A stretch of 64,000 nt of DNA from CAVRUZ01 sp963724495 (GTDB taxonomy: Bacteria > Actinomycetota > Actinomycetes > Propionibacteriales > DAIQRJ01). Positions 1-9,494 of the stretch are shown one piece after another. The stretch's first letter is position 1; each line of letters starts with the position of its first letter. The position numbers and the translations under genes were made by a program. The notes below the pieces were generated by a model. That model had not been told where the DNA came from, made no database searches, and saw nothing but the letters and a program-made list of their open reading frames with translations. Location of the stretch: assembly GCA_963724495.1 (NCBI GenBank), contig CAVRUZ010000002.1:992001-1056000 (forward strand), read 5' to 3'.

Positions 1-64
1 AGTTGCCTGACGCTCGACCCATTGCTGTGTTGCTCGTTGGTCTTGCCTGGACCGCGATGGACAT
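1..64 (-). CDS. 5' fragment of a gene running off the left edge
   Basis: An ATG at 64 on the minus strand is preceded by the strong ribosome binding site AGGAGAACGAC, and the frame stays open for 21 codons to the window edge (it begins MSIAVQARPTSNTAMG). It lies 62 bp downstream of the small gene at 127-375 on the same strand, so the two are probably cotranscribed from the palindromic promoter near 436-480. Too little is visible to name a product. The support is the Shine-Dalgarno sequence plus the open frame. Confidence 0.5.
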   Translation of the reverse strand, partial: MSIAVQARPTSNTAMGRASGN

Positions 65-126
65 GTCGTTCTCCTCTTGATGGATGGTCTGTGGATGGAT
101 GGTTGGAAGTTGAAGTCGTTGCAGCG

Positions 127-375
127 CTAGGCAGGATGGTCCGGCTCGACCTGAGTGATCGAGACCAACGGCAGCCCGACGTCGCGCACCTTCTGCAACA
201 GGCCATGCAGGGCGGCCTGGTCGACCACATGGCCGTGGATGATGGTGATGCCGCCGCTCTCCGACGTGAGGCTCATCCCGTCGAACCAGGCGACCCATCG
301 TGATTCGAGATGGCCCTTCAGGCGGATCTCGTACCAGCCGGCGTCACGCTGGTCGTCCCTCGTCGTCTCACTCAT
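127..375 (-). CDS. Conserved small actinobacterial protein (82 aa), unknown function
   Basis: The protein has the core WYEIRLKGHLESRW, then AWFDGMSLTSESGG, then VDQAALHGLLQKVRDVGLPL. From memory this pattern recurs in small actinobacterial proteins found beside LuxR-type regulators and DUF4386-type membrane proteins, and its function is unknown. I start it at the ATG at 375 (MSETTRDD) because GGTGGGG lies just upstream. The longer frame starting at 471 would run into the promoter palindrome. It has no signal peptide or membrane segment, so it is probably cytosolic. The promoter at 436-480 closely resembles the one before the DUF4386 gene, so both are probably controlled by the same regulator. 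Confidence 0.75.
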   Translation of the reverse strand: MSETTRDDQRDAGWYEIRLKGHLESRWVAWFDGMSLTSESGGITIIHGHVVDQAALHGLLQKVRDVGLPLVSITQVEPDHPA

Positions 376-435
376 GTCCCCACCGTCCGTGTCGGCTGGA
401 TGTCCGCTGCTGCGGACGATCCTTGGCTTGATCGG

Positions 436-492
436 AACGTAGAAGGTGATGTTGTGAGCGTGCATCACCACATGTGGTGATTGACGTGATGA
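436..492 (-). promoter_or_regulatory. Palindromic operator plus -10 box, upstream of the 127-375 gene
   Basis: A perfect 16-bp palindrome TCACCACATGTGGTGA lies at 465-480. Read on the minus strand it is followed by a half-site-like GCTCACAACATC (459-448) and a -10 candidate TACGTT (441-436). A degenerate extra half-site GTGATGA lies at 486-492. The layout matches the promoter at 3588-3646, with 29 of 33 bases identical from the palindrome through the second half-site. The palindrome centre would fall near -42, a usual position for an activator that contacts RNA polymerase. Confidence 0.6.
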
Positions 493-607
493 GGCGAACT
501 CCCACGCAGAGCTCGCCGATCATGCGCCGGGTCAAGCGATCGGAAGCCGAGCCAGATCGGCATGATGTGAGTCGGTAGTCGCTGACCGCACGAGGGAGCG
601 AGCGCGC

Positions 608-1858
608 GTGTTGCCCCATGAGCCCAGGTCGTCGCCGTCAGAGCGGGTCGGCCGGCCCTTCATCGCCTTGTATGCGTTGGCGTACTTGAGCACCAGCCTC
701 GTCTTCATTGCCCCATTGCTGGTCACTCTGGCCTTGAAGGTCAATTCCCTGGTGGGCATCGAACAGGCGCCGAAGAGCCTCGGGCTGATAGCCGCCACGG
801 GCTCCCTCCTTGCCGTCGTGGCGAACCCCTTCTTCGGCAAGATGAGCGATCGAACGTCGTCGCGGTTCGGCATGCGGCGACCTTGGATGGTCATCGGACT
901 GCTGGGCGGCTCCCTGGGGACCATTCTCGTCGCCATGGCGCCCAACGTGGCCGTCGTCCTCCTGGGATGGTGTATCGCCCAGGTGTTCTTCAACGCACTG
1001 CTCGCAGCCATGGTGGCGGTGCTTCCCGACCAGGTCCCGACCGATCAGCGGGGCCTCGTCGCCGGCATCCTCGGCGTCTGTCTACCCATCGCGTCGGTGG
1101 GCGGCACCTTCGTGGTCAAGGTCTTCACCGGTCACTTGTTCGCAATGTTCCTGGCACCATGCGCGATCGGCGGATTCTTCATCCTGCTCTTCGCAGCCAG
1201 GTTGAAGGATCGACGGCTCGCACGGGCGGACCGGCCACAGTGGTCGATCCGTGAGTTCGCCAGCACGTTCTACGTCGATCCGCGCAGGAGCCCGGACTTC
1301 GCCTGGGCTTTCGTCAGCCGCTTCCTGTTCCTGCTTGCCTACGGCTTCCTGATCACCTACCAGGCCTACTACCTGCTGGAGAAGATCGGCAGCGCAGAAG
1401 ACGATGTGCCGCAGCAGATCTTCCTCGCGACGCTTGTCCAGTCGACCGCTGTCGTCGCCGCTTCCCTGATCGGCGGAAGGGTCTCCGATCGCACTGGTAG
1501 GCGAAGGATCTTCGTCCTCACCGCGTCAGTTGTGTACGGCCTGGCATTGTTCGTGATCGCCAGCGCGAATGACTTCAGTGTTTTCCTTGTCGGTATGGCC
1601 ATCGGCGGACTTGGCTTCGGTATCTACACGGCGGTCGACCTCGCGCTGGTGGCCGATGTGCTGCCTGACCCGGCCACCGCGGCCAAGGACCTCGGCGTCT
1701 TCAACATCGCCGGTGCGCTTCCGTTCTCGCTCGCACCGGCGATCGCTCCTGTCATCCTGACAATCGGTGGTGGCAGCTACTCCGTGCTCTACACCGTCGC
1801 CGGGGTGTCGGCGATCATCGGTGCTGCGGCAATCCTGCCTGTGAAGGGCGTCCGCTGA
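608..1858 (+). CDS. MFS transporter, 12-TM type
   Basis: This 416-aa integral membrane protein has about 12 hydrophobic segments. The loop motif GKMSDRTSSRFGMRRPW between TM2 and TM3 and its partner GGRVSDRTGRRR in the C-terminal half are the classic MFS signatures. It resembles the sugar/cation-symporter-like MFS branch of actinobacteria, but the substrate cannot be read from the sequence. The GTG start at 608 has GAGGGAG about 9 nt upstream. It is divergent from the 127-375 gene, so the 376-607 gap carries both promoters. Its 3' end overlaps the convergent DUF4389 gene by 44 bp. Confidence 0.85.
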   Translation: MLPHEPRSSPSERVGRPFIALYALAYLSTSLVFIAPLLVTLALKVNSLVGIEQAPKSLGLIAATGSLLAVVANPFFGKMSDRTSSRFGMRRPWMVIGLLGGSLGTILVAMAPNVAVVLLGWCIAQVFFNALLAAMVAVLPDQVPTDQRGLVAGILGVCLPIASVGGTFVVKVFTGHLFAMFLAPCAIGGFFILLFAARLKDRRLARADRPQWSIREFASTFYVDPRRSPDFAWAFVSRFLFLLAYGFLITYQAYYLLEKIGSAEDDVPQQIFLATLVQSTAVVAASLIGGRVSDRTGRRRIFVLTASVVYGLALFVIASANDFSVFLVGMAIGGLGFGIYTAVDLALVADVLPDPATAAKDLGVFNIAGALPFSLAPAIAPVILTIGGGSYSVLYTVAGVSAIIGAAAILPVKGVR

Positions 1859-2588
1859 ACGCCGACCGTGAGGCATGCGGCGGAATCGCATGGCGGCCGA
1901 GGTCATCGCCCTCGTGACCACCTTGCTCGAGACGAAAGGGTGGGTAGGCGTCCCGCATCAGGGCCACATAGGTGAGCACCCGGTAGAGCCAGCGGTTGAT
2001 GCCGACGAGAAGGCCGAAGAGGCTGGTCGGGTAACGACTGGTGACCAACAGGAAGAACCCCGCCAGAACCACGAGCAGGTTGAGGAGCGAGTAACCGGCT
2101 GTGAGGTCGATGCCGTATGTCCAACCGCTGTTGGTACTCCAGGGGTATGGCAGCAGATCCGCTGCGATGAAGGCCACGACCAACAGATGTGGAAGAGCCA
2201 GCAGCCAGGACTTCACCAGAACCAGGCCGCGCGAGAGCTGTTCTGGGTAAGCGATGTCGAAGTCGGCCGGATAGTCGGTCCGCGCCAGGGTGAACGGCGG
2301 ATAGCGGTCGGTACCCAGAGCGGCGTAGGCGTAGAACCCCACCCGCCAGTTCCAGCGCAGGACTCCCACATTGAAGTCGAACAACGCACGCGGATAGCGA
2401 CCGGTGAAGAGGATCGAGAAGCCGGCGATCACCGTGGTGCAAACGAATGCGATCCACAGGAACACCAGCACCACGTAGTGCGGGATGGCCAGGAACATCT
2501 TCACCAGCCACAGCCAGCGGGAGAGGTTCTGGTCCAGCTCGCCGGTCAGACGGACCGGATCGCCGGCTTGCAAGGGCGTGGTTGTCAT
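1815..2588 (-). CDS. DUF4389-family membrane protein
   Basis: The 257-aa protein carries two DUF4389-like halves. Each has a hydrophobic pair followed by a conserved patch: FTGRYPRALFDFNVGVLRW with DRYPPFTL in the first half, and VTSRYPTSLFGLLVG with DAYPPFRL in the second. Function is unknown; in actinobacteria this family commonly occurs as a stand-alone membrane protein. The start has AGGACGG 7 nt upstream. The last 35 residues are polar and low in complexity, and they are encoded where the gene overlaps the MFS gene on the other strand. They may be an extension gained when an earlier stop was lost. Confidence 0.82.
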   Translation of the reverse strand: MTTTPLQAGDPVRLTGELDQNLSRWLWLVKMFLAIPHYVVLVFLWIAFVCTTVIAGFSILFTGRYPRALFDFNVGVLRWNWRVGFYAYAALGTDRYPPFTLARTDYPADFDIAYPEQLSRGLVLVKSWLLALPHLLVVAFIAADLLPYPWSTNSGWTYGIDLTAGYSLLNLLVVLAGFFLLVTSRYPTSLFGLLVGINRWLYRVLTYVALMRDAYPPFRLEQGGHEGDDLGRHAIPPHASRSAFSGRPSQAGLPQHR

Positions 2589-2682
2589 GTCGTCCGTCCT
2601 GTCGGTCGTTGGTGGGGCTCAAAGAGAGTCAACGGATACAAAGAGATGGGTCGTTGTTGCTGGCACAGGTCTGACTCCCGAA

Positions 2683-2726
2683 TGCCACGTCGGCGAACAG
2701 CGTCGCGATGGTTCGCCGACGTGGCA
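2683..2726 (-). terminator. Strong intrinsic terminator of the DUF4386 gene
   Basis: Perfect 16-bp arms TGCCACGTCGGCGAAC (2683-2698) and GTTCGCCGACGTGGCA (2711-2726) enclose a 12-nt loop. The hairpin begins 18 bp after the minus-strand stop codon at 2745. No T run is visible, as is common in high-GC actinobacteria. Confidence 0.8.
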
Positions 2727-2744
2727 CTGATGTCGCCAGCTGGA

Positions 2745-3509
2745 TCAGTGGGTGACCTGCGGGGCGAACCGGAAGTCGGCTGCCGTCATGCCGGCCGTCA
2801 CCGGTGAGGGCTTGAAGCCCTTGACGATCAGATAGACACCCAGCGAGAACTCCCAGGTGGCGATCGGCAGTGCGAGCAGCCCTGTCAGTGGGGACACCCG
2901 CTCCATGAAGTCGAACATCACGGCTGCGAAGGTAGTGATGATCAGGGTTGCTCCCACGAATCCGAGCAGGGGAAGGATGCGGGGAACCAGTCGGGACTTG
3001 TAGAGCAGGGAGCCCAGCAGCACGGCGTTCACAGCCGGGATGAAGGCTTGTCCGACAAGGAACACGCCGTCGTAGAAGGCGGCCAGTGCCTGTCCGGTGA
3101 TCAGGGCGTCGGGCCCGGCTCCGGCCTGGCGCAGGGTCGCCAGCGTGACCACGGTCGCGACTCCGATGAAGATCGCGGCGGCCTCCAGGATTCGCGATGC
3201 GACCAAGCCCAACGCGAGTCCTTCGTTCTGCCGCCTCAGCACGGGGTAGAGCGCGATGGCCGTGCCGATGCCGGCGAGCCCGACGATCATCTCCAGGAGG
3301 CCGCCGAAGAGCATGGGGGTGTCCGGCCCGGAACCGATGACGTAGTCGGCTTCATGCATCGATTGATACAGAAGCAACGTCGGGATCGAGACGAAGGTCA
3401 GGACGTAGAACACTCCCGCGATGAGCGCGGCCTTCCGGAGCGAGGTCATCGGGACCCGATTACCTGCCAGGGCTCGAGTTTGTTCCGCCTCGCGGTCGGT
3501 GATCGTCAT
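2745..3509 (-). CDS. DUF4386-family membrane protein
   Basis: The 254-aa protein has about six hydrophobic segments and the family-like stretches ALIAGVFYVLTFV, LFGGLLEMIVGLAGIG and FLVGQAFIPAVNAVLLGSL. DUF4386 proteins are small membrane proteins of unknown function, often placed near regulators. I start it at the ATG at 3509 because GAGGGAGAACAAC directly precedes it. The longer frame to 3590 runs into the promoter. A strong terminator follows. The promoter at 3588-3646 shares its operator with the one before the 127-375 gene, and the adjacent LAL-type regulator is the best candidate to bind both. Confidence 0.82.
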   Translation of the reverse strand: MTITDREAEQTRALAGNRVPMTSLRKAALIAGVFYVLTFVSIPTLLLYQSMHEADYVIGSGPDTPMLFGGLLEMIVGLAGIGTAIALYPVLRRQNEGLALGLVASRILEAAAIFIGVATVVTLATLRQAGAGPDALITGQALAAFYDGVFLVGQAFIPAVNAVLLGSLLYKSRLVPRILPLLGFVGATLIITTFAAVMFDFMERVSPLTGLLALPIATWEFSLGVYLIVKGFKPSPVTAGMTAADFRFAPQVTH

Positions 3510-3587
3510 GTTGTTCTCCCTCGGTGGATGGATGGCGGCGACGATCGGCTGGCCAACTCCAGCCGTGAACACCGCTTGGTCTGATCG

Positions 3588-3646
3588 CAAGCTATGAGCC
3601 GATGTGGTGAGCAGGCATCACCACAAGTGGTGAAGGACGTGGTGAT
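3588..3646 (-). promoter_or_regulatory. Palindromic operator array plus -10 box, upstream of the DUF4386 gene
   Basis: The near-perfect palindrome TCACCACAAGTGGTGA lies at 3618-3633. It is flanked by further half-sites of the same word: TGTGGTGA at 3603-3610 and GTGGTGA at 3640-3646. Read on the minus strand, a -10 candidate TAGCTT (3593-3588) lies about 30 bp beyond the palindrome centre. The second copy of this arrangement is at 436-492. Confidence 0.6.
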
Positions 3647-3703
3647 CTCGAACGATGGGCGGTCGCGCTTGCGCGCCAAGCCCTCGTGAACAACCGGATA
3701 GAG

Positions 3704-6445
3704 TCAGATTCGCCGGTTGTGCTCCCGAGCCAGCAGGTCGAGTTCCTGGGCCCGGCGGACGGCCGCGCGACGGCTGTTGACCCCAAGCTTGGTGTAGATG
3801 CTCTTGGTGTGCGTGCGAACCGTGTTCAGGGACACGATGAGCTCGCGGGCGATGTCGGGGCCGCCAAGCTCGGTTGCGAGCAGTCGAAGCACGTCGAGTT
3901 CGCGCTCGCTGAGCGGCTCGATCAAGCCCTGCGGGACGCGCGCGCCGACGGGAGTCAGGTCCGCTGGCGCCAGAAGCCGCCGGACAAAGGTCGTCGAGAT
4001 GCCTTGCTTCGCAGCAGTCTTGAGTAGCGCGGCCATCGGCGGTCCCTCGTCGACGAAGATGCGGACGTAGTCTTCCGGCTCCGCCAGCGCCAGGGCCCGC
4101 TCGAGGGTCACCAGGGCGGAGGCTTCGCGGCGGCGCTGGCGGGCGAGGGACAACACCACCAGGATCTCGATGACGCTCCCTGTCCGGCCGCCAAGCTCTG
4201 CCGCCTCGAGGAGTCGCTCCAAGAGTCCGATCGTCTCGCCGCCTGGCCGTCCCGACCCGACCTCCGCATCCCGGGCCAGCAGGGTCCGGGCAAGAGTGAC
4301 GTGCTCGAACTCGTGCAGGTAGCTGAGGTCGTCGTCGACGGACAGGCCTCGTTCCCGCGCCCAGGCAAGCGCCCTCCCCCACTCCCCTTGTGCCGTCCAC
4401 ACTCGCGCTCGGGATGCCGAGACGGGCCGTACGTCGGGCGAGTAGTCCCCCACATACACGCGCTCTGCCTCGTCGAGAAGCTTGACTGCCGCGTCGAGAT
4501 CGCCTTCGGCCTGCTGCATCCGTGCCCTGGCGACGCGCCACCGGTAAGGGTTCTGCGGCAACCCGAGGGACTCGCCCAGCTCCCGGCTCGCCTCCAGATG
4601 TTTGCGGGCCTCATCGAGATCGTTGCGCTCGCGGAGCAGCTCACTCATGCCCACGTGCACGTCCGCCGCTCCGCGCAGGACGGTCCCGGACTCGGCGGTC
4701 GCCACCCTCAGGCCGCGTTCGTAGATCCTCATCGCCTCGCGGAGTTGACCCTGCGCGATCCGAATGTCGGCTCGGGTGATGGCGCTGCCGACAACGTCGG
4801 ACATGAACCCCGCCCGCTCGAGGATGGCCATGCCGTCGGAGTACCACCGGTAGGCCGCGTCGAGATCTCCCTTGGTCCAGCACGCGAGGCCGAGAAGTGC
4901 GCTCGCGGCTCCGCGACCGGCGTGGTCGTCCGCACCCACGAGGTCGAGCGCCCGCTGGGCGTGGCGCACGGTGCCATCGACGTCGCCCAGCAGCCGTGCG
5001 AGGCCGGCCCGATGCACCTCGACCCCCGCTGGAAGGGCCCGGAACGCCACTTCGTCGACGACCACCATCTCGGGCGGACGGGCTCCCACCGAGTCCCGCT
5101 CCAGCCACCGTTCGACATCCTGAAGTCGTTCTTCGACGCCCTCGACCTCGCTGCGAACCAGTCGTGACCCGGCATACCCGTTGCTGAGCACGGGTCTCAT
5201 CCGGATGAGCTCGTCGGGCAACGCCTCCAGCCAGGCACGCAAGGTCGCCTCCTGCCGCTCCTGGCGCGTGGCCGGGCTCGCGAGTTCGACCAGATCCGCC
5301 GCTCGCTCGACGTGCCCGCCGGCCATCGCATGCCGGATCGCCTCGGGTCGTTCGCCGTGCTCCTCGTACCACTCGCAAGCCCGCCGGTGCAGGTCCGACA
5401 CCTCGCCCGGCCGTTCATCCCGCAGGTGTGCCTGCAGGACGTCGGCAAACAGGTGGTGGTAGCGGTACCACCGGCGCTGATCGTCGAGTGGGACCAGGAA
5501 CAGGTTCCCCCGCTCCAACGCCTCCAGCATGCTTCTGCCGCCGTCCTGGCCGGTGACGGCATCGCAGAGCTGTCCGCTCAACCTGCTGAGGATCGAGGTC
5601 TGCAACAAGAAACTCCGCACCTGGCCGGTCTGTCGCTGGAGAACCTCCTCGGCGAGGTAGTCGACGATGTAGCGGTCGTCGCCGGCGAATCCGGCGATGA
5701 AGGCGCCAACGTCGTCTCGCCCTTGCATGGACAACGCCGCCAGCTGGAGGGCCGCGATCCATCCTTCGGTGCGCCCCTCGAGCGCCGCAACGTCCGGTGC
5801 CGTAAGCGCCAGGCCCATCCCGCTGAGGTAGACGGCGGCCTCGTCCGACGAGAAGCGCAGATCGGAGGCACGCAGCTCGACGAGCTCACCGCGTGCCCGT
5901 AGTCGCGCCAGCGGCAGAGTGGGGTCGGCGCGGCCGGCGATCACGAGATGCACCTGCGGGGGCAGATGATCCAGCAGGAAGGCCATACCCTCCTGCACGT
6001 CGATCGCCTCGATGACGTGATAGTCGTCGAGCACCAGCAGCACTTCGTTCGAGAGTGCGCTGAGGTCGTTGAGCAAGGTGGCCAGCCCGGCCTGGGTGGG
6101 TTGCTCGGGCGGTCGCAGGAGCGACAGCGCCGCGACGTCGTCGCCCGCCGCCCGGAGTGCGGCCACGACGTAGGCCCAGAACACGGTGGGATCGTTGTCG
6201 CGCTGGTCGAGCGATAGCCACGCCACCAGTGGTCCATCAGCCGGCATCGCCGCCACCCAGTCGGCCAACAGCGTCGTCTTGCCGAATCCGGCCGGTGCCG
6301 ACACGAGGGTCAGCGTCGACTCAGACGCCCGTTGCAGACGCTCCTGCAGTTGCGGACGTGCGATCACACCGCGTCGCCGTCGGGGGACGTGGAGCTTGGT
6401 CTCGAGCAAAGGGCCCGGCACGACCTCCCCTAGCGTCCGGCGCAT
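3704..6445 (-). CDS. LAL-type (large ATP-binding, MalT-like) LuxR transcriptional regulator
   Basis: The protein has about 913 residues, a typical size for this class. Near residue 50 is a Walker A motif, APAGFGKTTLLADW, and near residue 140 a Walker B-like LLVLDDYHVI. A long helical middle with TPR-like character (about 400-830) follows, then a C-terminal LuxR helix-turn-helix (SERELDVLRLLATELGG through NTVRTHTKSIYTKLGV). Such proteins are usually ATP-dependent activators that sense a small ligand. The start codon is GTG at 6448 or ATG at 6445, with no strong Shine-Dalgarno at either. Its likely targets are the two promoters bearing the TCACCAC palindrome. That link rests on proximity and not on proof. 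Confidence 0.9.
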   Translation of the reverse strand: MRRTLGEVVPGPLLETKLHVPRRRRGVIARPQLQERLQRASESTLTLVSAPAGFGKTTLLADWVAAMPADGPLVAWLSLDQRDNDPTVFWAYVVAALRAAGDDVAALSLLRPPEQPTQAGLATLLNDLSALSNEVLLVLDDYHVIEAIDVQEGMAFLLDHLPPQVHLVIAGRADPTLPLARLRARGELVELRASDLRFSSDEAAVYLSGMGLALTAPDVAALEGRTEGWIAALQLAALSMQGRDDVGAFIAGFAGDDRYIVDYLAEEVLQRQTGQVRSFLLQTSILSRLSGQLCDAVTGQDGGRSMLEALERGNLFLVPLDDQRRWYRYHHLFADVLQAHLRDERPGEVSDLHRRACEWYEEHGERPEAIRHAMAGGHVERAADLVELASPATRQERQEATLRAWLEALPDELIRMRPVLSNGYAGSRLVRSEVEGVEERLQDVERWLERDSVGARPPEMVVVDEVAFRALPAGVEVHRAGLARLLGDVDGTVRHAQRALDLVGADDHAGRGAASALLGLACWTKGDLDAAYRWYSDGMAILERAGFMSDVVGSAITRADIRIAQGQLREAMRIYERGLRVATAESGTVLRGAADVHVGMSELLRERNDLDEARKHLEASRELGESLGLPQNPYRWRVARARMQQAEGDLDAAVKLLDEAERVYVGDYSPDVRPVSASRARVWTAQGEWGRALAWARERGLSVDDDLSYLHEFEHVTLARTLLARDAEVGSGRPGGETIGLLERLLEAAELGGRTGSVIEILVVLSLARQRRREASALVTLERALALAEPEDYVRIFVDEGPPMAALLKTAAKQGISTTFVRRLLAPADLTPVGARVPQGLIEPLSERELDVLRLLATELGGPDIARELIVSLNTVRTHTKSIYTKLGVNSRRAAVRRAQELDLLAREHNRRI

Positions 6446-6569
6446 CACCTGGTGGTACGCAGGATCCGCGACCCTTCGCCCCCACCGACGGCCGACGCTA
6501 CCGGAGTGATCCGGTTCAGTTCGGCAACTCCCAGTACCGACTGACGGATGCGTCCGTCATGCAGCGCGG

Positions 6570-8184
6570 TCAGGCGCCCGTCGTCGCCTCCGCGTTTTCC
6601 CTCTCCAGCAACGCGATCATGGCTGGGTTGCCCGTCGTATGGCGCGCCCACCCGAGTGCCGTCGCCCGGAACCGACGGTCGAGGATCGCCGTGTCTATCC
6701 CGTGCTGGAGCAGGAACTCGGCTGCCTCGAGGTCGTCCTGGACGACGCACTCGTGCAGGATGCTCGCCGGCTCGTGGGTCCCCCAGTCGGTGTTGATGTC
6801 GGCACCGTGTTCCAGCAGGAATTCGGCGATGTCGAAGTGATGGTTGAGGCAGGCCCACGCCAAGGCGACGTCGAGGACGTGCTGAGCCGTTGCCTCCCGC
6901 CAGCCAAGGTCAGCGCGCTTGGGTCCGTCGTCATTGGGATAGTGCCGGTCGAGCCGGCCGAGTGCGGCGTTGCCCGACGCGTCGAACCAGCGCTCGACGG
7001 CGGACCGATCGCCCAACCCCGCCGAGTGAGGGAGATCGTCGGGCACCGACCAGCACTCCCGGAGCAGCGGAACCAGGTGCGCGTTGCCGTACTCGAAGGC
7101 GTACTGCAACGCCGCCGACCGGGGTGGTGCCGGAACACGGAGCAGCGCCGGCGCAGCGACGCCACAGTTCCCTGATGTGACGCTCACGATTCATCCACGC
7201 CGAGCGCTCGACGATCGCGACCTGTGCGGCGATCCAGGTGTCCTCGAGTAGCCAGGGTTCGGCATCGAGCCACCTGCCGAGGTCGACGACATCGTCGCGG
7301 TCGATCGATTCCATGACCTCGTGCACGACGAGTGCCTGCCATGGAGTCAGCGAGGGAACCTCTGGACCCGAGTCCCCCAGGTACCTGCCACCGATCGTCC
7401 AAGGTGCCGCGAGTGCCGTGACCATGGCCGACTTGTCCTTCCACCGATCGATCCGTCGCCCTAGTTCAGGATCTGCGGTGATGCATCGGTCGAGCAGGAT
7501 GGCGGCCACGTCGTCGTGTCCGAACCGGCAGGCGATTGCCAGACTCTCGAACAGTTCCTGCTCGTTCTGCTCCTGCCGGCCGCTTACGGCTTGCGCGTCA
7601 CCGAGCCCGGCCAGGACCGGGAGGCTGTCCGGTAGAACACCCTTACGTGCAAGGAGATGCAGCATGTCGGATGCCCCAGTGCTGAGCGCGTGCTGCCACA
7701 TGGACGGCTCGACGGTCGCGCCGGCGTCGATCAGCAGCTCCGCGCAGCCGAGATGGCTCATGCGTTCCTCCCGCGCCGGGTCCCTGTTGTCGATGGCGTA
7801 GGACGCCGTGTGTTCGAGAAGGCCATGGCCGTCGGAGTCGTTCCAGGTCACAAGTCCCGGGTGTTCACGGAGAAGAGTCTGCAGACGGTCGACGTCGTCA
7901 TCGTGGATGGCCTGTTCGGCTTGATCGGCAGCCCACTCCACGCCCTGGCCGGAGCGGACGAGCACCTCACGCTGGAGGTCTGCCCACCCGGTGAAGCCGT
8001 ACTCCCTGGCGAGCACGAGTTGGGCGTCGCGGAGTGAGGCCGACGACTGCAGATCTGGCAGGTGGGCTTGCGCCCGAGTGACGGCAGTCGGTTCGCCTGC
8101 GGTGATGGCTCGGGCAAGGGCTTTCGCCTGCTTGCGCATGCTCGCCATCGACGGGCGGTCGGGAAGAGGGGTTGGCGTGGCCAT
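6570..8184 (-). CDS. Ankyrin-repeat protein, broken by one apparent frameshift
   Basis: Two overlapping frames together encode one ankyrin-type protein of about 537 residues. The N-terminal part (8184 down to about 7150) starts MATPTPLPDRPSMASM with a perfect AGGAGG Shine-Dalgarno. It holds a helical KQAKALARAI segment and repeats such as HTASYAID...LGCAELLIDAGA. The C-terminal part contains the clear repeat units ACLNHHFDIAEFLLEHGADI and LHECVVQDDLEAAEFLLQHG. A single extra base between about 7145 and 7165 explains the break. Ankyrin repeats bind proteins; the partner is unknown. The shift fits the insertion errors seen across the window, so I treat the gene as intact in the organism. Confidence 0.75.
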
Positions 8185-8393
8185 GACAGCCTCCTTTCAT
8201 CATGCCTGCTACCCGCTGAATCAGGCTGAAAGAAGGGTGCCGAGCACACGACTCACATCGAACAGGTGGGAATCGTCCCTTGCCGCGGGTTGGGGGCGTC
8301 CTGCTGACGCGCTGGGGTCAGTGTGCCCAAGGCACAAGCGACAGGCAAGACCGATGGTTGGCCACCTAGACTCTGGTCGGCCCACGGCGGCAG

Positions 8394-9494
8394 TCACCCG
8401 CCCACCCCTAGCGGGGCGACGGATGCCTCGGTGCGATCCACAGTCCCGAGATCGATGAGGAGGTCACGTTGCGGTTCGGCCTTCATCTGCGCGTACAGGT
8501 CGAGATGGTCGGCCACCATCCGTGCGGTGCTGAACCGGCTCTCAGCCGCCCTGCGGCAGGATTTGCGGTTCAGCTCTGCGGTCCTTTGTAAACAGTCCGC
8601 CAGTTCGTTCAGCTCTTCACGCATGAACCCCGTCATACCGTCGTCGACGATCTCTGGCACCGATCCGAATGGGGTTGCTACAACCGGAGTTCCGCAGGCC
8701 AAGGACTCGATCATCACCAGACCGAAGGGCTCGAACCATTGGATTGGATTGAGCAGGGCAATGGCAGAACCCAGCAGCGCGAACTTTCCTGCTTCGTCCA
8801 CCTCACCCACGTACTCGATCTCATCGCTCAGCAGTGGCTCGACCTCGGACTTGAAGTACTCGAACTCGGCCTCTTCGCGCATCTTCGCGGCGATCTTCAG
8901 CGGGATGCCTGCCAGGCGCGCCACCTCGATCGCCTCCCGTGCGCCCTTGTCCGGGCACATCCTGCCGAGGAACGCCGCATAACCACCGTCGCCAGCTCCC
9001 GCCGGAACGTCATCCAAGTCCAGTCCGTGGTGGATCACTCGGGTGATGCGCACGCCTTCCGCAGTGGATGCTTGATGTCGGGAGATGGCGACGATGGCCG
9101 TATCTGTCTGCATGCACTTGAAGAGTTGAACCGGCCGCGGCTCGAAGGGGCCGTGGTTTGTCGTCACGACGGGAACTCCGGCAGGGCGATGGCGGTACAA
9201 CGGGCCGGCAATGGTGTGGTCGTGGATCACGTCCATCTCGCCCATCGCGGCATAGGCCTTGGCTGCGTGGGCCATCTCCCGGATCGTGTCGCCCGCGATA
9301 GCCGCGTCGGGGGGAACCTCGTCGGTGCCTTCAACCATCGGGACCGGACAGCTGCTGTTCGCAGCAGCAGCCAGAAGGACCTCGTGACCCGCGTCCATCA
9401 GTCCTCGGGCGAGCCGGTCGACCACGGCTTCCAGGCCTCCGTACGCGGGCGGCGGCACGGGCACCCAGGGTGGCGCAATAAGCCCAATTCGCAT
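8394..9494 (-). CDS. Family 4 glycosyltransferase
   Basis: The 366-aa protein starts MRIGLIAPPWVPVPPPAYGG, the typical N-terminus of actinobacterial GT4 enzymes. The GT-B C-terminal domain shows GRMCPDKGAREAIEVA and the donor-binding region PIQWFEPFGLVMIESLACGT followed by GSVPEIVDDG, which includes the E-x7-E type motif of retaining GT4 enzymes. Donor and acceptor are unknown; a trehalose-, glycogen- or cell-envelope-related glycosylation is possible. I prefer the ATG at 9494 to the GTG at 9506 because it matches the usual family start. No other sugar genes flank it. Confidence 0.85.
   Translation of the reverse strand: MRIGLIAPPWVPVPPPAYGGLEAVVDRLARGLMDAGHEVLLAAAANSSCPVPMVEGTDEVPPDAAIAGDTIREMAHAAKAYAAMGEMDVIHDHTIAGPLYRHRPAGVPVVTTNHGPFEPRPVQLFKCMQTDTAIVAISRHQASTAEGVRITRVIHHGLDLDDVPAGAGDGGYAAFLGRMCPDKGAREAIEVARLAGIPLKIAAKMREEAEFEYFKSEVEPLLSDEIEYVGEVDEAGKFALLGSAIALLNPIQWFEPFGLVMIESLACGTPVVATPFGSVPEIVDDGMTGFMREELNELADCLQRTAELNRKSCRRAAESRFSTARMVADHLDLYAQMKAEPQRDLLIDLGTVDRTEASVAPLGVGG

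Noticed and set aside
79..110. Short GGATGGAT-type repeats near the left edge
   Set aside because: Only a few imperfect copies in a gene gap; too short to mean anything on their own.
1875..2807. Plus-strand ORF of 310 codons opposite the DUF4389 gene
   Set aside because: His/Glu/Gln-rich antisense frame that runs through a terminator hairpin; not a real protein pattern.
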